A stretch of DNA of 64,000 nucleotides. It comes from Mesorhizobium sp. GTDB lineage: Bacteria; Pseudomonadota; Alphaproteobacteria; Rhizobiales; Rhizobiaceae. Each line of letters starts with the position of its first letter. Within the stretch, counting starts at the first letter, position 1. Where the stretch lies: the NCBI GenBank assembly GCA_019635735.1, contig JAHBYX010000008.1:124001-188000 (forward strand), written 5' to 3'. The translations under genes and the position numbers were made by a program. The notes below the pieces were generated by a model. It was not told where the DNA came from, made no database searches, and saw nothing but the letters and a program-made list of their open reading frames with translations. Shown here piece by piece: positions 17,384-26,096 of the stretch.

Positions 17384-18214
17384 CTAGACAGCCGCCGGAT
17401 TGTCGTCCTCGATCGATATGCTGCGGGACAGCCGTTCCAGGTCGTCCGCGATCGCCGAGGCCGCCGATTGCAGGACCGGCGCATAGCGGGCGCACGCTTC
17501 CTGTTCGGAGGAGAAGGCGGAGGTGAAATAGGTCAGGCCGAGGCTTGCCAGCACCTTGCCCGACTTGGCAATGATCGGCACCGCGATCGTGTTGGAGTTG
17601 CGCGGTTCCACCAGCGAGGACCGCGTGGCGTAGCCGTTAGCGCGCACCTTGCGCACCAGCCGCGCGAGTTCCGCGGGATGATGGCTGAGCGCGTTCTCGG
17701 GATCGTCGGACCGCCTGAGCACATCCGTGATGAGTTCGGCTTCCTCACCTTCGAGGAAGGCGAAATAGGCCAGTCCCATGCCCCGGGTGAGCAGGTTCAG
17801 GCGCCTGTTGACGGTGCTGTGGAACGGAGACACCGGGCTGTCGGGCACCGTGCTGAAGCGGATGATGACGCCGTCATAGTCCGGCAGGGCGATGGCCGTC
17901 GGCCATTTGTGCTTGCGCGTGATGGCGACGGCCCAGGCGCGGCCGGCTTCGACCACCAGCGGCCCCTTGTGGAAGCCGGAGCTGAGCGAGGTGACCAGGG
18001 CGCTGACCCTGTAGCCGCCCTCCCTCACGTCGTTTTCGACATAGCCCGCATCCTCCAGCGTCTTGAGGATGCGCACCAGCGTCGGTTTCGGGAGCTTGGT
18101 GCGCGCATGCAGCTGCGCGATCGTGTTGATCGGCTGGAGGTTCAGCTCCTGCAGCACGTTCATTGCGCGTTCGATGGCCCGGATGCCCACGGCGTCTCCT
18201 CCCGACTGATCCAT
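17384..18214 (-). CDS. IclR-family transcriptional regulator
   Basis: A 276-residue regulator with an N-terminal winged HTH (INTIAQLHARTKLPKPTLVRILKTLEDAGYV) and a C-terminal IclR effector domain (GMGLAYFAFLEGEEAELI, then SLVEPRNSNTIAVPI and LGLTYF). IclR proteins usually control neighbouring catabolic operons in response to a small aromatic or organic acid. It is divergent from the DUF6282 hydrolase gene. Its ATG at 18214 lies at the edge of a TTCCGT-CCT-ACGGAA palindrome, so binding there would probably repress its own expression as well as that of the divergent genes. Confidence 0.88.
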   Translation of the reverse strand: MDQSGGDAVGIRAIERAMNVLQELNLQPINTIAQLHARTKLPKPTLVRILKTLEDAGYVENDVREGGYRVSALVTSLSSGFHKGPLVVEAGRAWAVAITRKHKWPTAIALPDYDGVIIRFSTVPDSPVSPFHSTVNRRLNLLTRGMGLAYFAFLEGEEAELITDVLRRSDDPENALSHHPAELARLVRKVRANGYATRSSLVEPRNSNTIAVPIIAKSGKVLASLGLTYFTSAFSSEQEACARYAPVLQSAASAIADDLERLSRSISIEDDNPAAV

Positions 18215-18228
18215 TCCGTCCTACGGAA
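18214..18228. promoter_or_regulatory. Perfect palindrome, probable IclR operator
   Basis: TTCCGT-CCT-ACGGAA is a perfect 6+3+6 inverted repeat that touches the iclR start codon and lies ~75 bases before the divergent hydrolase gene. Short TTCCG/CGGAA palindromes are typical of IclR-family sites. The assignment rests on position and symmetry only. Confidence 0.5.
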
Positions 18229-18302
18229 CGGCAGGGACTACCGGTTGAGGCGGTGGACCGTCAATCACTATGCCCTTCGCAGCAGAGAAAAGGACGAACG
18301 GC

Positions 18303-19250
18303 ATGGCTGCGGATGATCAGGCGAAACGCAATCGCGAGGAGGCCCGGACGCTGGTCGCGACGATCGACGACGCGCGTGCCGATCGACTGCTGAAGGGCGC
18401 GCTCGACCTTCACGTCCATTCCGGCCCATCGACCATGCCGCGCCAGGTCGACCATCTGGAGGCGGCGCAGGAGGCCGCCGATTCCGGCATGCGGGGCGTT
18501 CTCTTCAAGGATCACCACTATTCGGTGGCGCCCTTCATCCCCCTGCTCGACCGCGTCCTCGCCCGGCCGGATTTCGCCATGTTCAGCGGACTGGTGCTGA
18601 ACAATTCCACCGGGGGCTTCAATCCCTACGTGGTCGACGCGCAGCTGAAGATGGGTGCCAGGCTGATCTGGATGCCGACCGCGCAGGCGGCCAACCATGT
18701 GCGCAGCGCGCATCGCAAGACCCGCCTCGCCTCCAACGTCCAGCTGAAGCCCTCGCCCCTGCTCAGCCCGCTCGATCCGCTCGGCAACGTGCTCGACCCG
18801 GTCAAGCAGATCCTCGATTCCATCGCCGAGTTCGACGCGATCCTGTCGTCCGGCCATCTGCATGTTTGGGAGATCTGGAAGCTGTTCGACGAGGCCCGCG
18901 CGCGCGGCGTCAAGCGCCTGCTGATCAACCACCCGATGTACGGGCTGCATTTCAGCTATGACGACATCCGCGACCTCGCCCGACTCGGGGCGGTGGTTGA
19001 GCAGTCGGCCGGTCTCTACATCGATTCCCGCTTCAACACCTATTCGCCGCAGGAGCTGAAGGAACATATCGAGGCAGCCGGCGTCGAGCACTCGTCCATC
19101 GGCTCCGACCTCGGCCAGGTCGACAATCCGACGCCGGTCGAAGGCATGCGCCAGGCGATCAAGCTGTGCCTGGCGCTGGGGTTCAGCGACGACGACGTGC
19201 GCACCATGGTGGCCACCAATCCGGCCAGGCTGGTCGGGCTCGGCGGCTGA
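18303..19250 (+). CDS. DUF6282 amidohydrolase-like protein
   Basis: A 315-residue protein of the metal-dependent hydrolase (TIM-barrel) superfamily. The first metal-binding strand reads ALDLHVHSGPS (HxH). Further candidate ligands are in FKDHHYS, LSSGHLHVWEIW and LLINHPMYG, and the last acidic residue in SSIGSDLGQVDNP. These match DUF6282 proteins, whose substrates are unknown. ATG 18303 is chosen for an AAGGA site nine bases upstream; ATG 18270 would add 11 residues. It heads a plus-strand pair with a quinone oxidoreductase (6-base gap), probably under the divergent IclR regulator. A role in hydrolysing a cyclic or amide intermediate is inference. Confidence 0.72.
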   Translation: MAADDQAKRNREEARTLVATIDDARADRLLKGALDLHVHSGPSTMPRQVDHLEAAQEAADSGMRGVLFKDHHYSVAPFIPLLDRVLARPDFAMFSGLVLNNSTGGFNPYVVDAQLKMGARLIWMPTAQAANHVRSAHRKTRLASNVQLKPSPLLSPLDPLGNVLDPVKQILDSIAEFDAILSSGHLHVWEIWKLFDEARARGVKRLLINHPMYGLHFSYDDIRDLARLGAVVEQSAGLYIDSRFNTYSPQELKEHIEAAGVEHSSIGSDLGQVDNPTPVEGMRQAIKLCLALGFSDDDVRTMVATNPARLVGLGG

Positions 19251-19256
19251 GCCGCC

Positions 19257-20273
19257 GTGCGGGTCGTCGAAATCGCCCGGCCGGGAGGCCCGGAGGTCCT
19301 GCGCATCGTCGAGTGCGCCGTGCCGCAGCCGGGCGAAGGCGAGGTGCTCGTCAAGGTCGCCGCCGCCGGCGTCAACCGCCCCGACATCCAGCAGCGGCGC
19401 GGTCTCTATCCCCCGCCGCCCGGCGCCACCGACATCCCCGGGCTCGACGTGGCCGGCATCGTCCATGCGGCGGGCCCGGGCGTGCGGAACCTTGCGGTCG
19501 GCGCCGCCGTCTGCGCACTGGCCAATGGCGGCGGCTACGCGGACTACTGCCTGGTGCCGGCGGTGCAGTGCATGCCCGTTCCGCGCGGGCTGAGCTTCAT
19601 CGAGGCGGCATCCCTGCCGGAGGTGTTCTTCACCGCCTGGAACAACATCGTCTGGCTTGCCCGGCTCGCATCCGGCGAGACGCTGCTGGTTCACGGCGGC
19701 ACCAGCGGCGTCGGCATGGCGGCCATCCAGATCGCGCGGCAGCTGTTCGGCGCGCGCGTGCTGGCGAGCGCCGGCAGCGAGGAAAAGCGCGCCGTTTGCC
19801 TGGGCGCGGGCGCCGAAGCCGCCTTCGACTACAGGGGCGACTGGGACGCCCGGATCCGCCAGCACCTGTCCGGGTCGGGCGTCGACATCATCCTGGACGG
19901 GCAGGCGGGCCCGGCCACGCAGCGGCAGCTCGATCTCCTCAATGAGTACGGCCGGCTGGTCTTCATCGCCAGCCACCAGGGCGAGTTCGCCGAGATCAAC
20001 ATGCGCCAGCTCGTTCGCCGGCGGCTGACCGTCACCGGCTCGACGCTGAGGCCGCGATCCGCCGACTACAAGGGCCGTCTCGCGCGCGAACTGGTCGAGC
20101 GCGTCTGGCCGCTGCTGGATGACGGGCGCATCGCGACCCGCATCCACGCCGCACTCCCCTTCGATGAGGTGCAGGCGGCCCATGCGATCCTCGACGAGAA
20201 CCGGCAGATCGGCAAGGTCGTGCTGATCGTCGATCCCGAACTCGGCGCCAGCATTCCGCACCCTCGGACCTGA
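19257..20273 (+). CDS. Quinone oxidoreductase (zinc-less MDR family)
   Basis: A 338-residue NAD(P)H-dependent medium-chain reductase, starting at GTG 19257. It has the GroES-like N-terminal domain (VNRPDIQQRRGLYPPPPGATDIPGLDVAG) and a Rossmann domain with LVHGGTSGVGMAAIQIA. The sequence DIILDGQAGPATQRQL and the C-terminal FDEVQAAHAILDENRQIGKVVL are typical of the NADPH:quinone reductase/PIG3 branch. No structural zinc cysteines are present. It follows the DUF6282 gene with a 6-base gap and is followed by a strong terminator hairpin. The physiological substrate is probably an alpha,beta-unsaturated carbonyl or quinone from the local pathway. Confidence 0.88.
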   Translation: MRVVEIARPGGPEVLRIVECAVPQPGEGEVLVKVAAAGVNRPDIQQRRGLYPPPPGATDIPGLDVAGIVHAAGPGVRNLAVGAAVCALANGGGYADYCLVPAVQCMPVPRGLSFIEAASLPEVFFTAWNNIVWLARLASGETLLVHGGTSGVGMAAIQIARQLFGARVLASAGSEEKRAVCLGAGAEAAFDYRGDWDARIRQHLSGSGVDIILDGQAGPATQRQLDLLNEYGRLVFIASHQGEFAEINMRQLVRRRLTVTGSTLRPRSADYKGRLARELVERVWPLLDDGRIATRIHAALPFDEVQAAHAILDENRQIGKVVLIVDPELGASIPHPRT

Positions 20274-20283
20274 CGCGACCGCC

Positions 20284-20316
20284 CGACGAGTGGGCAGCTG
20301 CGCTGCCCATCCGTCG
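20284..20316. terminator. Bidirectional hairpin terminator
   Basis: Between two convergent genes lies a two-part stem: CGACG pairs with CGTCG, and inside it TGGGCAG pairs with CTGCCCA around a CTGCG loop. There is no U-tract, as is common in GC-rich genomes. Confidence 0.6.
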
Positions 20317-20327
20317 CGTCGCCGGGT

Positions 20328-21239
20328 TCAGTTTCCGGGCATCGGGTAGTCCGCCTCGTTCAGCACCCATCCGGGCTTCATCGAGAAGTCGATGCGCGGC
20401 GGGGCAAAGATGTCGACGAGCTGGTTGATGCCTTGGCCCTCCGCGGTCGTCGTGTGGATCGAGGGTGGCGGGATGACGCAGATCGAGGGCGACTCGCAGT
20501 AAAGATGCTCGTCCTCGCGCCAGACGTTCATGTTGGTCGTCCAGGGCCAGCGCAGGTGATGCGTGAACGCGCCGGTCAGCGCCAGCGAGCACTGCTCGAA
20601 ATCGTCGTGGTGGTGCGGCGAAACCTTGTCGCGCGCGCGGGGTCCGACCCGGGGCGTCAGATAGTTGATCATGAAGGTCGTGCAGCGGTAGATGCGACCG
20701 AAGCGGGACGGATCCTCCGGCACGTCGAGCGTGTACCACCGCACCTTGAACCCGCCGGGCGGATCCGGCCAGGGCTGGAACGGCGGCACATTCGGATGCG
20801 GGCCGCTGAAGGCTTCCGCGTTGGAAGCCGCTTCAGCCATGTCCTGCGATTTCGGGGTGAAGAGCCTGACCAGCGTGCCAGGCGTCAGCATGCGGATCGA
20901 ACTTTTTCCCGGCGGCACGAAAGCAACCGAGTAGCCCGGCACCACGGTCGTGCCTTCGTCCGTCGTGATCTCCACACGGGTCTCCGCATCCGGCACGATG
21001 ATGGCATATTCGTCCGGCTGGTCCGACCGGGAAAAGACGCCGCCTTCCCGCGCGTCGCTGTAGGCGACGACGAAGTTCTGACCGCGGCTGATCCACGTCC
21101 TGCCATTCGCGTCGTCCTGCTGCGGGGGCGTCTCGTAGAAGAGCGCGAGCTCGGACCCGAAGAAGCTCTCGTGCACTCGTGCGGGCGCGGCTTTCGGACT
21201 GCCCGCCAATGTGGATCGCGGATCGCTCTGGTCGTACAT
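20328..21239 (-). CDS. Cupin-fold protein of unknown function
   Basis: A 303-residue protein. ATG 21239 follows a perfect AAGGAGG site seven bases away. It looks like a two-domain cupin. The first half has TRVEITTDEGTTVVPGYSVAFVPPGKSSI. The second half carries the metal-ligand pattern SPHHHDDFEQCSLALTGAFTHHL and a later STHTT-like SIHTTTAEGQ stretch. This suggests a mononuclear metal site for a dioxygenase, isomerase or sensor role. It is followed 47 bases later by a BKACE gene on the same strand, suggesting one operon. I do not recognise a specific substrate. Confidence 0.65.
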   Translation of the reverse strand: MYDQSDPRSTLAGSPKAAPARVHESFFGSELALFYETPPQQDDANGRTWISRGQNFVVAYSDAREGGVFSRSDQPDEYAIIVPDAETRVEITTDEGTTVVPGYSVAFVPPGKSSIRMLTPGTLVRLFTPKSQDMAEAASNAEAFSGPHPNVPPFQPWPDPPGGFKVRWYTLDVPEDPSRFGRIYRCTTFMINYLTPRVGPRARDKVSPHHHDDFEQCSLALTGAFTHHLRWPWTTNMNVWREDEHLYCESPSICVIPPPSIHTTTAEGQGINQLVDIFAPPRIDFSMKPGWVLNEADYPMPGN

Positions 21240-21286
21240 GGTCTGCCTCCTTCTGATATCTGTTCGGGTTCCGCGGGCTGAAGCGG

Positions 21287-22180
21287 TCAGGCGGGCAGGG
21301 GCGCCTGCTTCCTGAGGCCGAGGATCGCGCGGGCCTCGTCCGGCGTAGCAATCTCGCCGCCGAGGTCGCGCACGATGCGGGCGGCCTTGGCGACAAGCGC
21401 CGCGTTGCTTTCGGCGAGCACGCCCTTCTCGAGATAGATGTTGTCCTCGAGCCCGACTCGGACATGGCCTCCGAGCAGCCAGCTCTGCGCCAGCATCGGG
21501 AATTCCCAACGGCCGACGCCGAATGCGCTCCACGGCGCGGTCGGCGGCAGCAGCGATTTCATGTACATCAGCGTTTCCGGGGTCGCGATCGCGCCGTAGC
21601 GGACGCCGAGCACGATCTGGAACAGGGTCGATGCGGGGAGCCGGCCCTGCTCGATGAAATGGTTGCCGAGCTGGATGTCGCCTGAATCGAACACTTCCAG
21701 TTCCGGCTTCACGCCCGCCTCGGCGATCAGTTCGGCCATGATCGCGAGGTTGGCGGGCGTGTTGATGACGACGGAGGAGCCCGAATACATCGTGTTGAGG
21801 TCAAGGCTGCAGAGTTCCGGCCGCAGGGCCTGGATATGCGTGACGCGGGGTTCCGGGCGCATCAGCGTCGTCCCCGGTGCTGCCACGCTCGGGTCGGCCT
21901 CGCTCGGCACGAAGCGCTGGCCGGGGCCTGTCGTCAGATTGATGACGACATCTTCCTCCGCGGCGCGCAGGCGCTCCACCACTTCGCGGTAGTGCGCCAG
22001 CTCCATGCTCGGGCGCCCGTCCGGGTGGCGCACATGGATATGAACGATAGCCGCGCCCGCGCGCGCCGCCTCGATGCAGGACTGCGCGATCTGCTCCGGC
22101 GTGACCGGCAGATGAGGCGTCTGCCGGAGCGTGGTGATGTTTCCGGTGACGGCGCAGCTGATGATGGTCGGATTGGCCAA
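21287..22180 (-). CDS. BKACE family beta-keto acid cleavage enzyme
   Basis: About 297 residues of the 3-keto-5-aminohexanoate cleavage (BKACE, DUF849) family, a TIM barrel that condenses a beta-keto acid with acetyl-CoA to give acetoacetate and a CoA ester. Zinc-site patterns are present: IISCAVTG at the N-terminus, IVHIHVRHPDGRPS, and VGLEDNIYLEKGVLAESN near the C-terminus, plus TGPGQRF. TTG 22180 was chosen because family members begin just before NPTIISCAVTG. A GTG at 22240 would add 20 atypical residues. Its neighbours (cupin, aldolase, SDR) point to a catabolic pathway; the substrate side chain cannot be read from sequence. Confidence 0.85.
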   Translation of the reverse strand: MANPTIISCAVTGNITTLRQTPHLPVTPEQIAQSCIEAARAGAAIVHIHVRHPDGRPSMELAHYREVVERLRAAEEDVVINLTTGPGQRFVPSEADPSVAAPGTTLMRPEPRVTHIQALRPELCSLDLNTMYSGSSVVINTPANLAIMAELIAEAGVKPELEVFDSGDIQLGNHFIEQGRLPASTLFQIVLGVRYGAIATPETLMYMKSLLPPTAPWSAFGVGRWEFPMLAQSWLLGGHVRVGLEDNIYLEKGVLAESNAALVAKAARIVRDLGGEIATPDEARAILGLRKQAPLPA

Positions 22181-22387
22181 GGGGGAGGCTTTCTCTGCGG
22201 GGCAGTGCTGAAGATCGCTTGTGTCGCGCCTTGCTCGCACCGGGCTCGCGGCGAGGGCAACGCCGATGCGCGGCCGTTTCGCGGCGGGAAACGCCGGCCG
22301 ATGCGTTCCGGTCTGCGAAATAGACCCTATTCGCCGACCCTCGATGCGCTCTCAGGCGATAGAAGGGGCCATTCAGTTGGACACGCC

Positions 22388-23161
22388 ATGACCGAAACCC
22401 GCCCCGCCTTCGCTGCCTTCCGTCAACGACTCCTGGCCAGGGAACGGCTGATCGGGACGTTCCTCAAGCTGCCGACGACGCAGGTCATCGAGATCCTCGG
22501 GCCGATCGGCTACGATTTCGTCATCATCGACCAGGAGCACGCCGCGCTCGACCGCAGCATCACCGACCTGATGATCTTCGCCGCGCGCGCCGCCAACATC
22601 GCCCCGATCGTGCGGATTCCGGAATTCACCGAATCCTACGTCCTGAGCGCGCTGGATTGCGGCGCCATGGGCATCATGGTTCCGCACGTGACGTCGGTTG
22701 AGAAGGCGCAGACCATCGCGCGCAGCGCCCGCTACAAGGGCGGCAGCCGCGGCTTTGCCGGGCTTACCCGCGCCGGCCACTGGGGCAGCGTCGGCGCCGT
22801 CGCCCACATGGCCGCGCAGGATTCGCAGGTGGCGGTGATCGCGATGATCGAGGATCGGGAGGCGGTGGACCTCGCCTGCGACATCGCTCGGGTCGACGGC
22901 ATCGACGCGCTCTTCATCGGGCGTGGCGATCTCACGGCGTCTTTCGGCGACGATCCCGACGCCGGGCCGAAGGTGGCGGACATCAGCCGGCGCGTCGCCA
23001 CGGCGGCGCGGGAGGCGGACGTTCCCCTGATGATGCTGCCGACCGGACGAGCCGATTTCGAGTTTGCGACGAGCCTGGGCGCGACGGCTCTGGCCTTTTC
23101 GAGCGATCATGGCTTTATCCGTTCGGCGGCCTCAGCCGTCATCAAGGACTATTCCAGCTGA
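22388..23161 (+). CDS. HpcH/HpaI-type aldolase
   Basis: A 257-residue class II pyruvate aldolase. Signatures are DFVIIDQEHAALDRS, IVRIPEFTESYVLSALDCGAMGIMVPHVTS and IDALFIGRGDLTASFG. The family (HpaI, GarL, YfaU) reversibly cleaves 2-keto-3-deoxy acids into pyruvate and an aldehyde using a divalent metal. It is divergent from the BKACE gene across a ~200-base gap and is followed by an SDR gene about 100 bases on. It probably supplies the carbon-carbon cleavage step of the local catabolic route. Confidence 0.88.
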   Translation: MTETRPAFAAFRQRLLARERLIGTFLKLPTTQVIEILGPIGYDFVIIDQEHAALDRSITDLMIFAARAANIAPIVRIPEFTESYVLSALDCGAMGIMVPHVTSVEKAQTIARSARYKGGSRGFAGLTRAGHWGSVGAVAHMAAQDSQVAVIAMIEDREAVDLACDIARVDGIDALFIGRGDLTASFGDDPDAGPKVADISRRVATAAREADVPLMMLPTGRADFEFATSLGATALAFSSDHGFIRSAASAVIKDYSS

Positions 23162-23257
23162 CGCCGGGATCGCGGCGCCGATAGAACGCGAGCCGTCATG
23201 ACAAGGCGGCCGGAACATGATCATCCGGCAGACCGCCGGGAGGAAGGAACGCAATCG

Positions 23258-24019
23258 ATGGCAGCGATCGAAGTGCCCGCGCTCGCCGTGCCGCGTACGG
23301 CTCTGGTGACAGGCGGCAGCGGGGGCATCGGCCGCGCCGTCGCCGCGCGACTCGCCGAACTCGGATCCCGGGTGGCGGTCGGCTACAACAGCCGGCGCGA
23401 CGCCGCCGAGGAGGTCGTCTCCGGACTGCGCGGAGAGGGTCACTACGCGATCCCCATCGCCATCGACGACGCCGCGTCGATCGAAGCGGCAAGGGCCGCG
23501 CTCGAAGAGCGCTTCGGCTATCTGGACGCGCTGGTGAACTCGGGCGGCGCGACGACGCCGGTTCCGGCCAACGATCTCGACGCGCTGACCGACGAGATCT
23601 TCGACAGGGCAGTGCTGCTCAACCTGCGCGGCCCTTTCGCGGTGATCCGGGCGATGCGCCCGCTCATGGAGCGCGGCGAGAACGCGGCGATCGTCAATGT
23701 GTCTTCGATCGCAGCGCGCACCGGCGTCGGCAGCAGCCTCGCCTATCTCGCCGCCAAGGGCGGGCTGGATTCGCTGACGATCGCGCTGGCCAAGGTGCTG
23801 GCGCCGAAGGTTCGGGTCTTTTCGGTCTCGCCGGCCGGGGTCGACACCGATTTCGTGCCCAATCGCACACGCGAACAGCTCGAACGTACGGCGGAAAAGT
23901 TCCCGCTCCGCCGGGTCACCGTTCCGGACGATGTCGCGCGGGCGGTCGTAGCGTGTATCGTCAGCCTCACCAGTTCGACAGGCATCGTCGTTCCGGTCGA
24001 CGAGGGACGCCACCTGTAA
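23258..24019 (+). CDS. Short-chain dehydrogenase/reductase
   Basis: A 253-residue classical SDR. The cofactor loop is TGGSGGIGRAVAARL. The substrate side has NVSSIAARTG and the YxxxK pair in YLAAKGGLDSL. The end VPVDEGRHL is typical of FabG-like enzymes. ATG 23258 follows a GGAGGAAGGAA ribosome site; an earlier ATG at 23198 adds 20 unconserved residues. It probably oxidises or reduces a hydroxy/keto intermediate. It precedes the TctB-TctA transporter genes with a short gap, so it may share their transcript. Confidence 0.88.
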   Translation: MAAIEVPALAVPRTALVTGGSGGIGRAVAARLAELGSRVAVGYNSRRDAAEEVVSGLRGEGHYAIPIAIDDAASIEAARAALEERFGYLDALVNSGGATTPVPANDLDALTDEIFDRAVLLNLRGPFAVIRAMRPLMERGENAAIVNVSSIAARTGVGSSLAYLAAKGGLDSLTIALAKVLAPKVRVFSVSPAGVDTDFVPNRTREQLERTAEKFPLRRVTVPDDVARAVVACIVSLTSSTGIVVPVDEGRHL

Positions 24020-24055
24020 GGGAGGTGTCGTGTTGCCAGAAAGGGAGAGGATCGG

Positions 24056-24514
24056 ATGAAAGCCACCCAGGACGTCGCGCTCGGGGTCTTCTTCGCGGCG
24101 ATCGGCATCGTCGCCGGCGCGATCGCGCTCACCTATCCGTTCGGCACGCCGAGCCGCATGGGGCCGGGCTTCTTCCCCGTGATCATCTCCGTGCTGATGA
24201 CGGTGACGGGTATGGCGGTGCTGCTGCGTGCCTACCGAGCGGGCTCGCCCGCCATCGAGCCGATCACATGGCGTTCGGTCGTCATCATACCGCTCATGAT
24301 CACCGCCTTCGGCCTGACGATCGACCGACTCGGTCTGCCGCTGGCAGTGTTGCTGCTCGTCGTCGGCACGGCGGCGGCCAGCGTCAAATTCGAACTCAGC
24401 TGGAAAGCCGCCGCCGGTGCTGCCATATTCTCGGCGATCTGCGCGCTTCTCTTCGTCAAGGTGCTGGGCCTGCCCATACCGCTCGCCGGCAGCTGGCTGC
24501 CGTTCTCAGGCTGA
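24056..24514 (+). CDS. tctB: Tripartite tricarboxylate transporter, small subunit TctB
   Basis: A 152-residue membrane protein with four hydrophobic segments and the TctB opening pattern: GVFFAAIGIVAGAIALTYPFGTPSRMGPGFFP. The R-GPG-FP block is the family hallmark. TctB pairs with TctA in the inner membrane and works with a periplasmic TctC/Bug receptor to import di- or tricarboxylates using the ion gradient. It lies 25 bases before tctA and shares its strand. Confidence 0.9.
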   Translation: MKATQDVALGVFFAAIGIVAGAIALTYPFGTPSRMGPGFFPVIISVLMTVTGMAVLLRAYRAGSPAIEPITWRSVVIIPLMITAFGLTIDRLGLPLAVLLLVVGTAAASVKFELSWKAAAGAAIFSAICALLFVKVLGLPIPLAGSWLPFSG

Positions 24515-24539
24515 ACCGAGCAACGCCGGGAGGGCGCAG

Positions 24540-26045
24540 ATGGACATCTTCAACGGGCTGATGCTGGGGCTTTCGACGGCCACCACGCTGTCGAACTTCA
24601 CCTACTGCTTCTTCGGCGTCTTCCTCGGTACGGCGGTGGGCGTATTGCCGGGGCTCGGGCCCATCGCGACGATCTCGATGCTGCTGCCGTTCACGTTCGG
24701 CCTGCCGGTCGACACGGCGCTGATCATGCTGGCCGGCATCTTCTACGGCTCGCAATATGGCGGGTCCACCACCGCTATCCTGATGAACCTGCCGGGCGAA
24801 GCCTCCTCGGTAGTCACCACGCTCGACGGCCACGAGATGGCCAAGCAGGGCAAGGCGGGGCGGGCGCTGGCGGCCGCCGCCATCGGCAGCTTCTTCGCCG
24901 GCACGGTCGGCACGCTTTTCATCGCGGTCGCCGCGCCCGTTCTGGCAGGGCTGGCGCTGACCTTCGGCCCGGCCGAATACTTTTCGCTCATCGTGCTCGG
25001 CCTCGTCACGTCCATGGTGCTCACCAGCGGGTCGCTGTTGACGGCGTTCGGCATGGCGCTGCTCGGCATGATCTTCGGGATGGTCGGCACGGATATCAAT
25101 TCCGGCTTCTCGCGCTACACGTTCGGCTCCGCGAACCTGCTCGACGGGCTCGATTTCGTGGTCATCGCGACCGGCGTGTTCGGCCTGGGCGACGTGCTCG
25201 CCAACCTCCAGAACGAGCATGCCCGCGCCGCCAGCGTGGCGCCCGTGAGCCGGCTCTACCCGACCCGGGAGGACTGGCGGCGGATGACCGCGCCGATCCT
25301 GCGCGGAACCGGCATAGGCGTGGCGCTCGGCATCCTGCCGGGCGCCGGCGTCCTGCTTGCGTCGTTCTCGGCCTATGCGATGGAGAAGAAGATATCCCGC
25401 CGGCCCGAGGAGTTCGGCAAGGGCGCTATCGAAGGCGTGGCGGCGCCGGAAGCCGCCAACAACGCCGCGGCGCAGACCTGTTTCATCCCGATGCTGACGC
25501 TCGGCCTGCCCGGCACGGCGACGATGGCGCTGATGATCGGCGCGCTCGTCGTCCAGGGCGTCCAGCCCGGCCCGGAAATGCTGACGCAGCAGCCGGCGCT
25601 GTTCTGGGGGCTGGTCGTGTCCATGTGGATCGGCAACCTGCTGCTGCTGCTGCTCAACCTGCCGCTGGTCGGCATGTGGGCCAAGCTGATCGCAGTGCCC
25701 TATCGCTATCTCTTCCCGCTGATCTGCGTGTTCACCGCGATCGGCGTCTACTCGATCAACAACAACGTCTTCGACGTCTACCTGATGGCGCTGTTCGGGC
25801 TGCTCGGCTTCTTCTTCCGCAAGGTCGGCGCGGAACCGGCGCCGCTCATCCTCGCGCTGATCCTGGGACCGATGGCGGAGGAATACCTGCGCCGCACGCT
25901 GCTCATCTCGCACGGCGACGCGACGGTGTTCTTCACCAGCCCGGTCAGCCTGGGCATCCTCGCCATAACCGTGCTGCTGCTGATGTCGATCCTCTCGCCC
26001 CACTTCCGCAAGGTCCGGGAAGAGGGGCTGCAGGAAGCGGACTGA
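24540..26045 (+). CDS. tctA: Tripartite tricarboxylate transporter, large subunit TctA
   Basis: A 501-residue multi-pass inner-membrane protein, full length for TctA. It contains the conserved loops VGVLPGLGPIATISMLLP, FYGSQYGGSTTAIL and NLPGEASSVVTTLDG, and the second repeat GIALGILPGAGVLLASF-like segment, then GVAAPEAANNAAAQTCFIP and LGLPGTATMALMIG. It forms the ion-driven channel with TctB. The receptor gene lies 800 bases further, after an NTF2-like gene. The substrate is likely an aromatic acid or dicarboxylate that feeds the adjacent catabolic genes. Confidence 0.93.
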   Translation: MDIFNGLMLGLSTATTLSNFTYCFFGVFLGTAVGVLPGLGPIATISMLLPFTFGLPVDTALIMLAGIFYGSQYGGSTTAILMNLPGEASSVVTTLDGHEMAKQGKAGRALAAAAIGSFFAGTVGTLFIAVAAPVLAGLALTFGPAEYFSLIVLGLVTSMVLTSGSLLTAFGMALLGMIFGMVGTDINSGFSRYTFGSANLLDGLDFVVIATGVFGLGDVLANLQNEHARAASVAPVSRLYPTREDWRRMTAPILRGTGIGVALGILPGAGVLLASFSAYAMEKKISRRPEEFGKGAIEGVAAPEAANNAAAQTCFIPMLTLGLPGTATMALMIGALVVQGVQPGPEMLTQQPALFWGLVVSMWIGNLLLLLLNLPLVGMWAKLIAVPYRYLFPLICVFTAIGVYSINNNVFDVYLMALFGLLGFFFRKVGAEPAPLILALILGPMAEEYLRRTLLISHGDATVFFTSPVSLGILAITVLLLMSILSPHFRKVREEGLQEAD

Positions 26046-26096
26046 GCGACGCCCAGGCCGGCACGCGCCGGGCCACCGACCCAGCGAGGAACAGCC

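Noticed and set aside
22315..22334. GCGAA-N10-TTCGC between the BKACE and aldolase genes as an operator
   Set aside because: Only five paired bases per arm and no second copy; too weak to assign.
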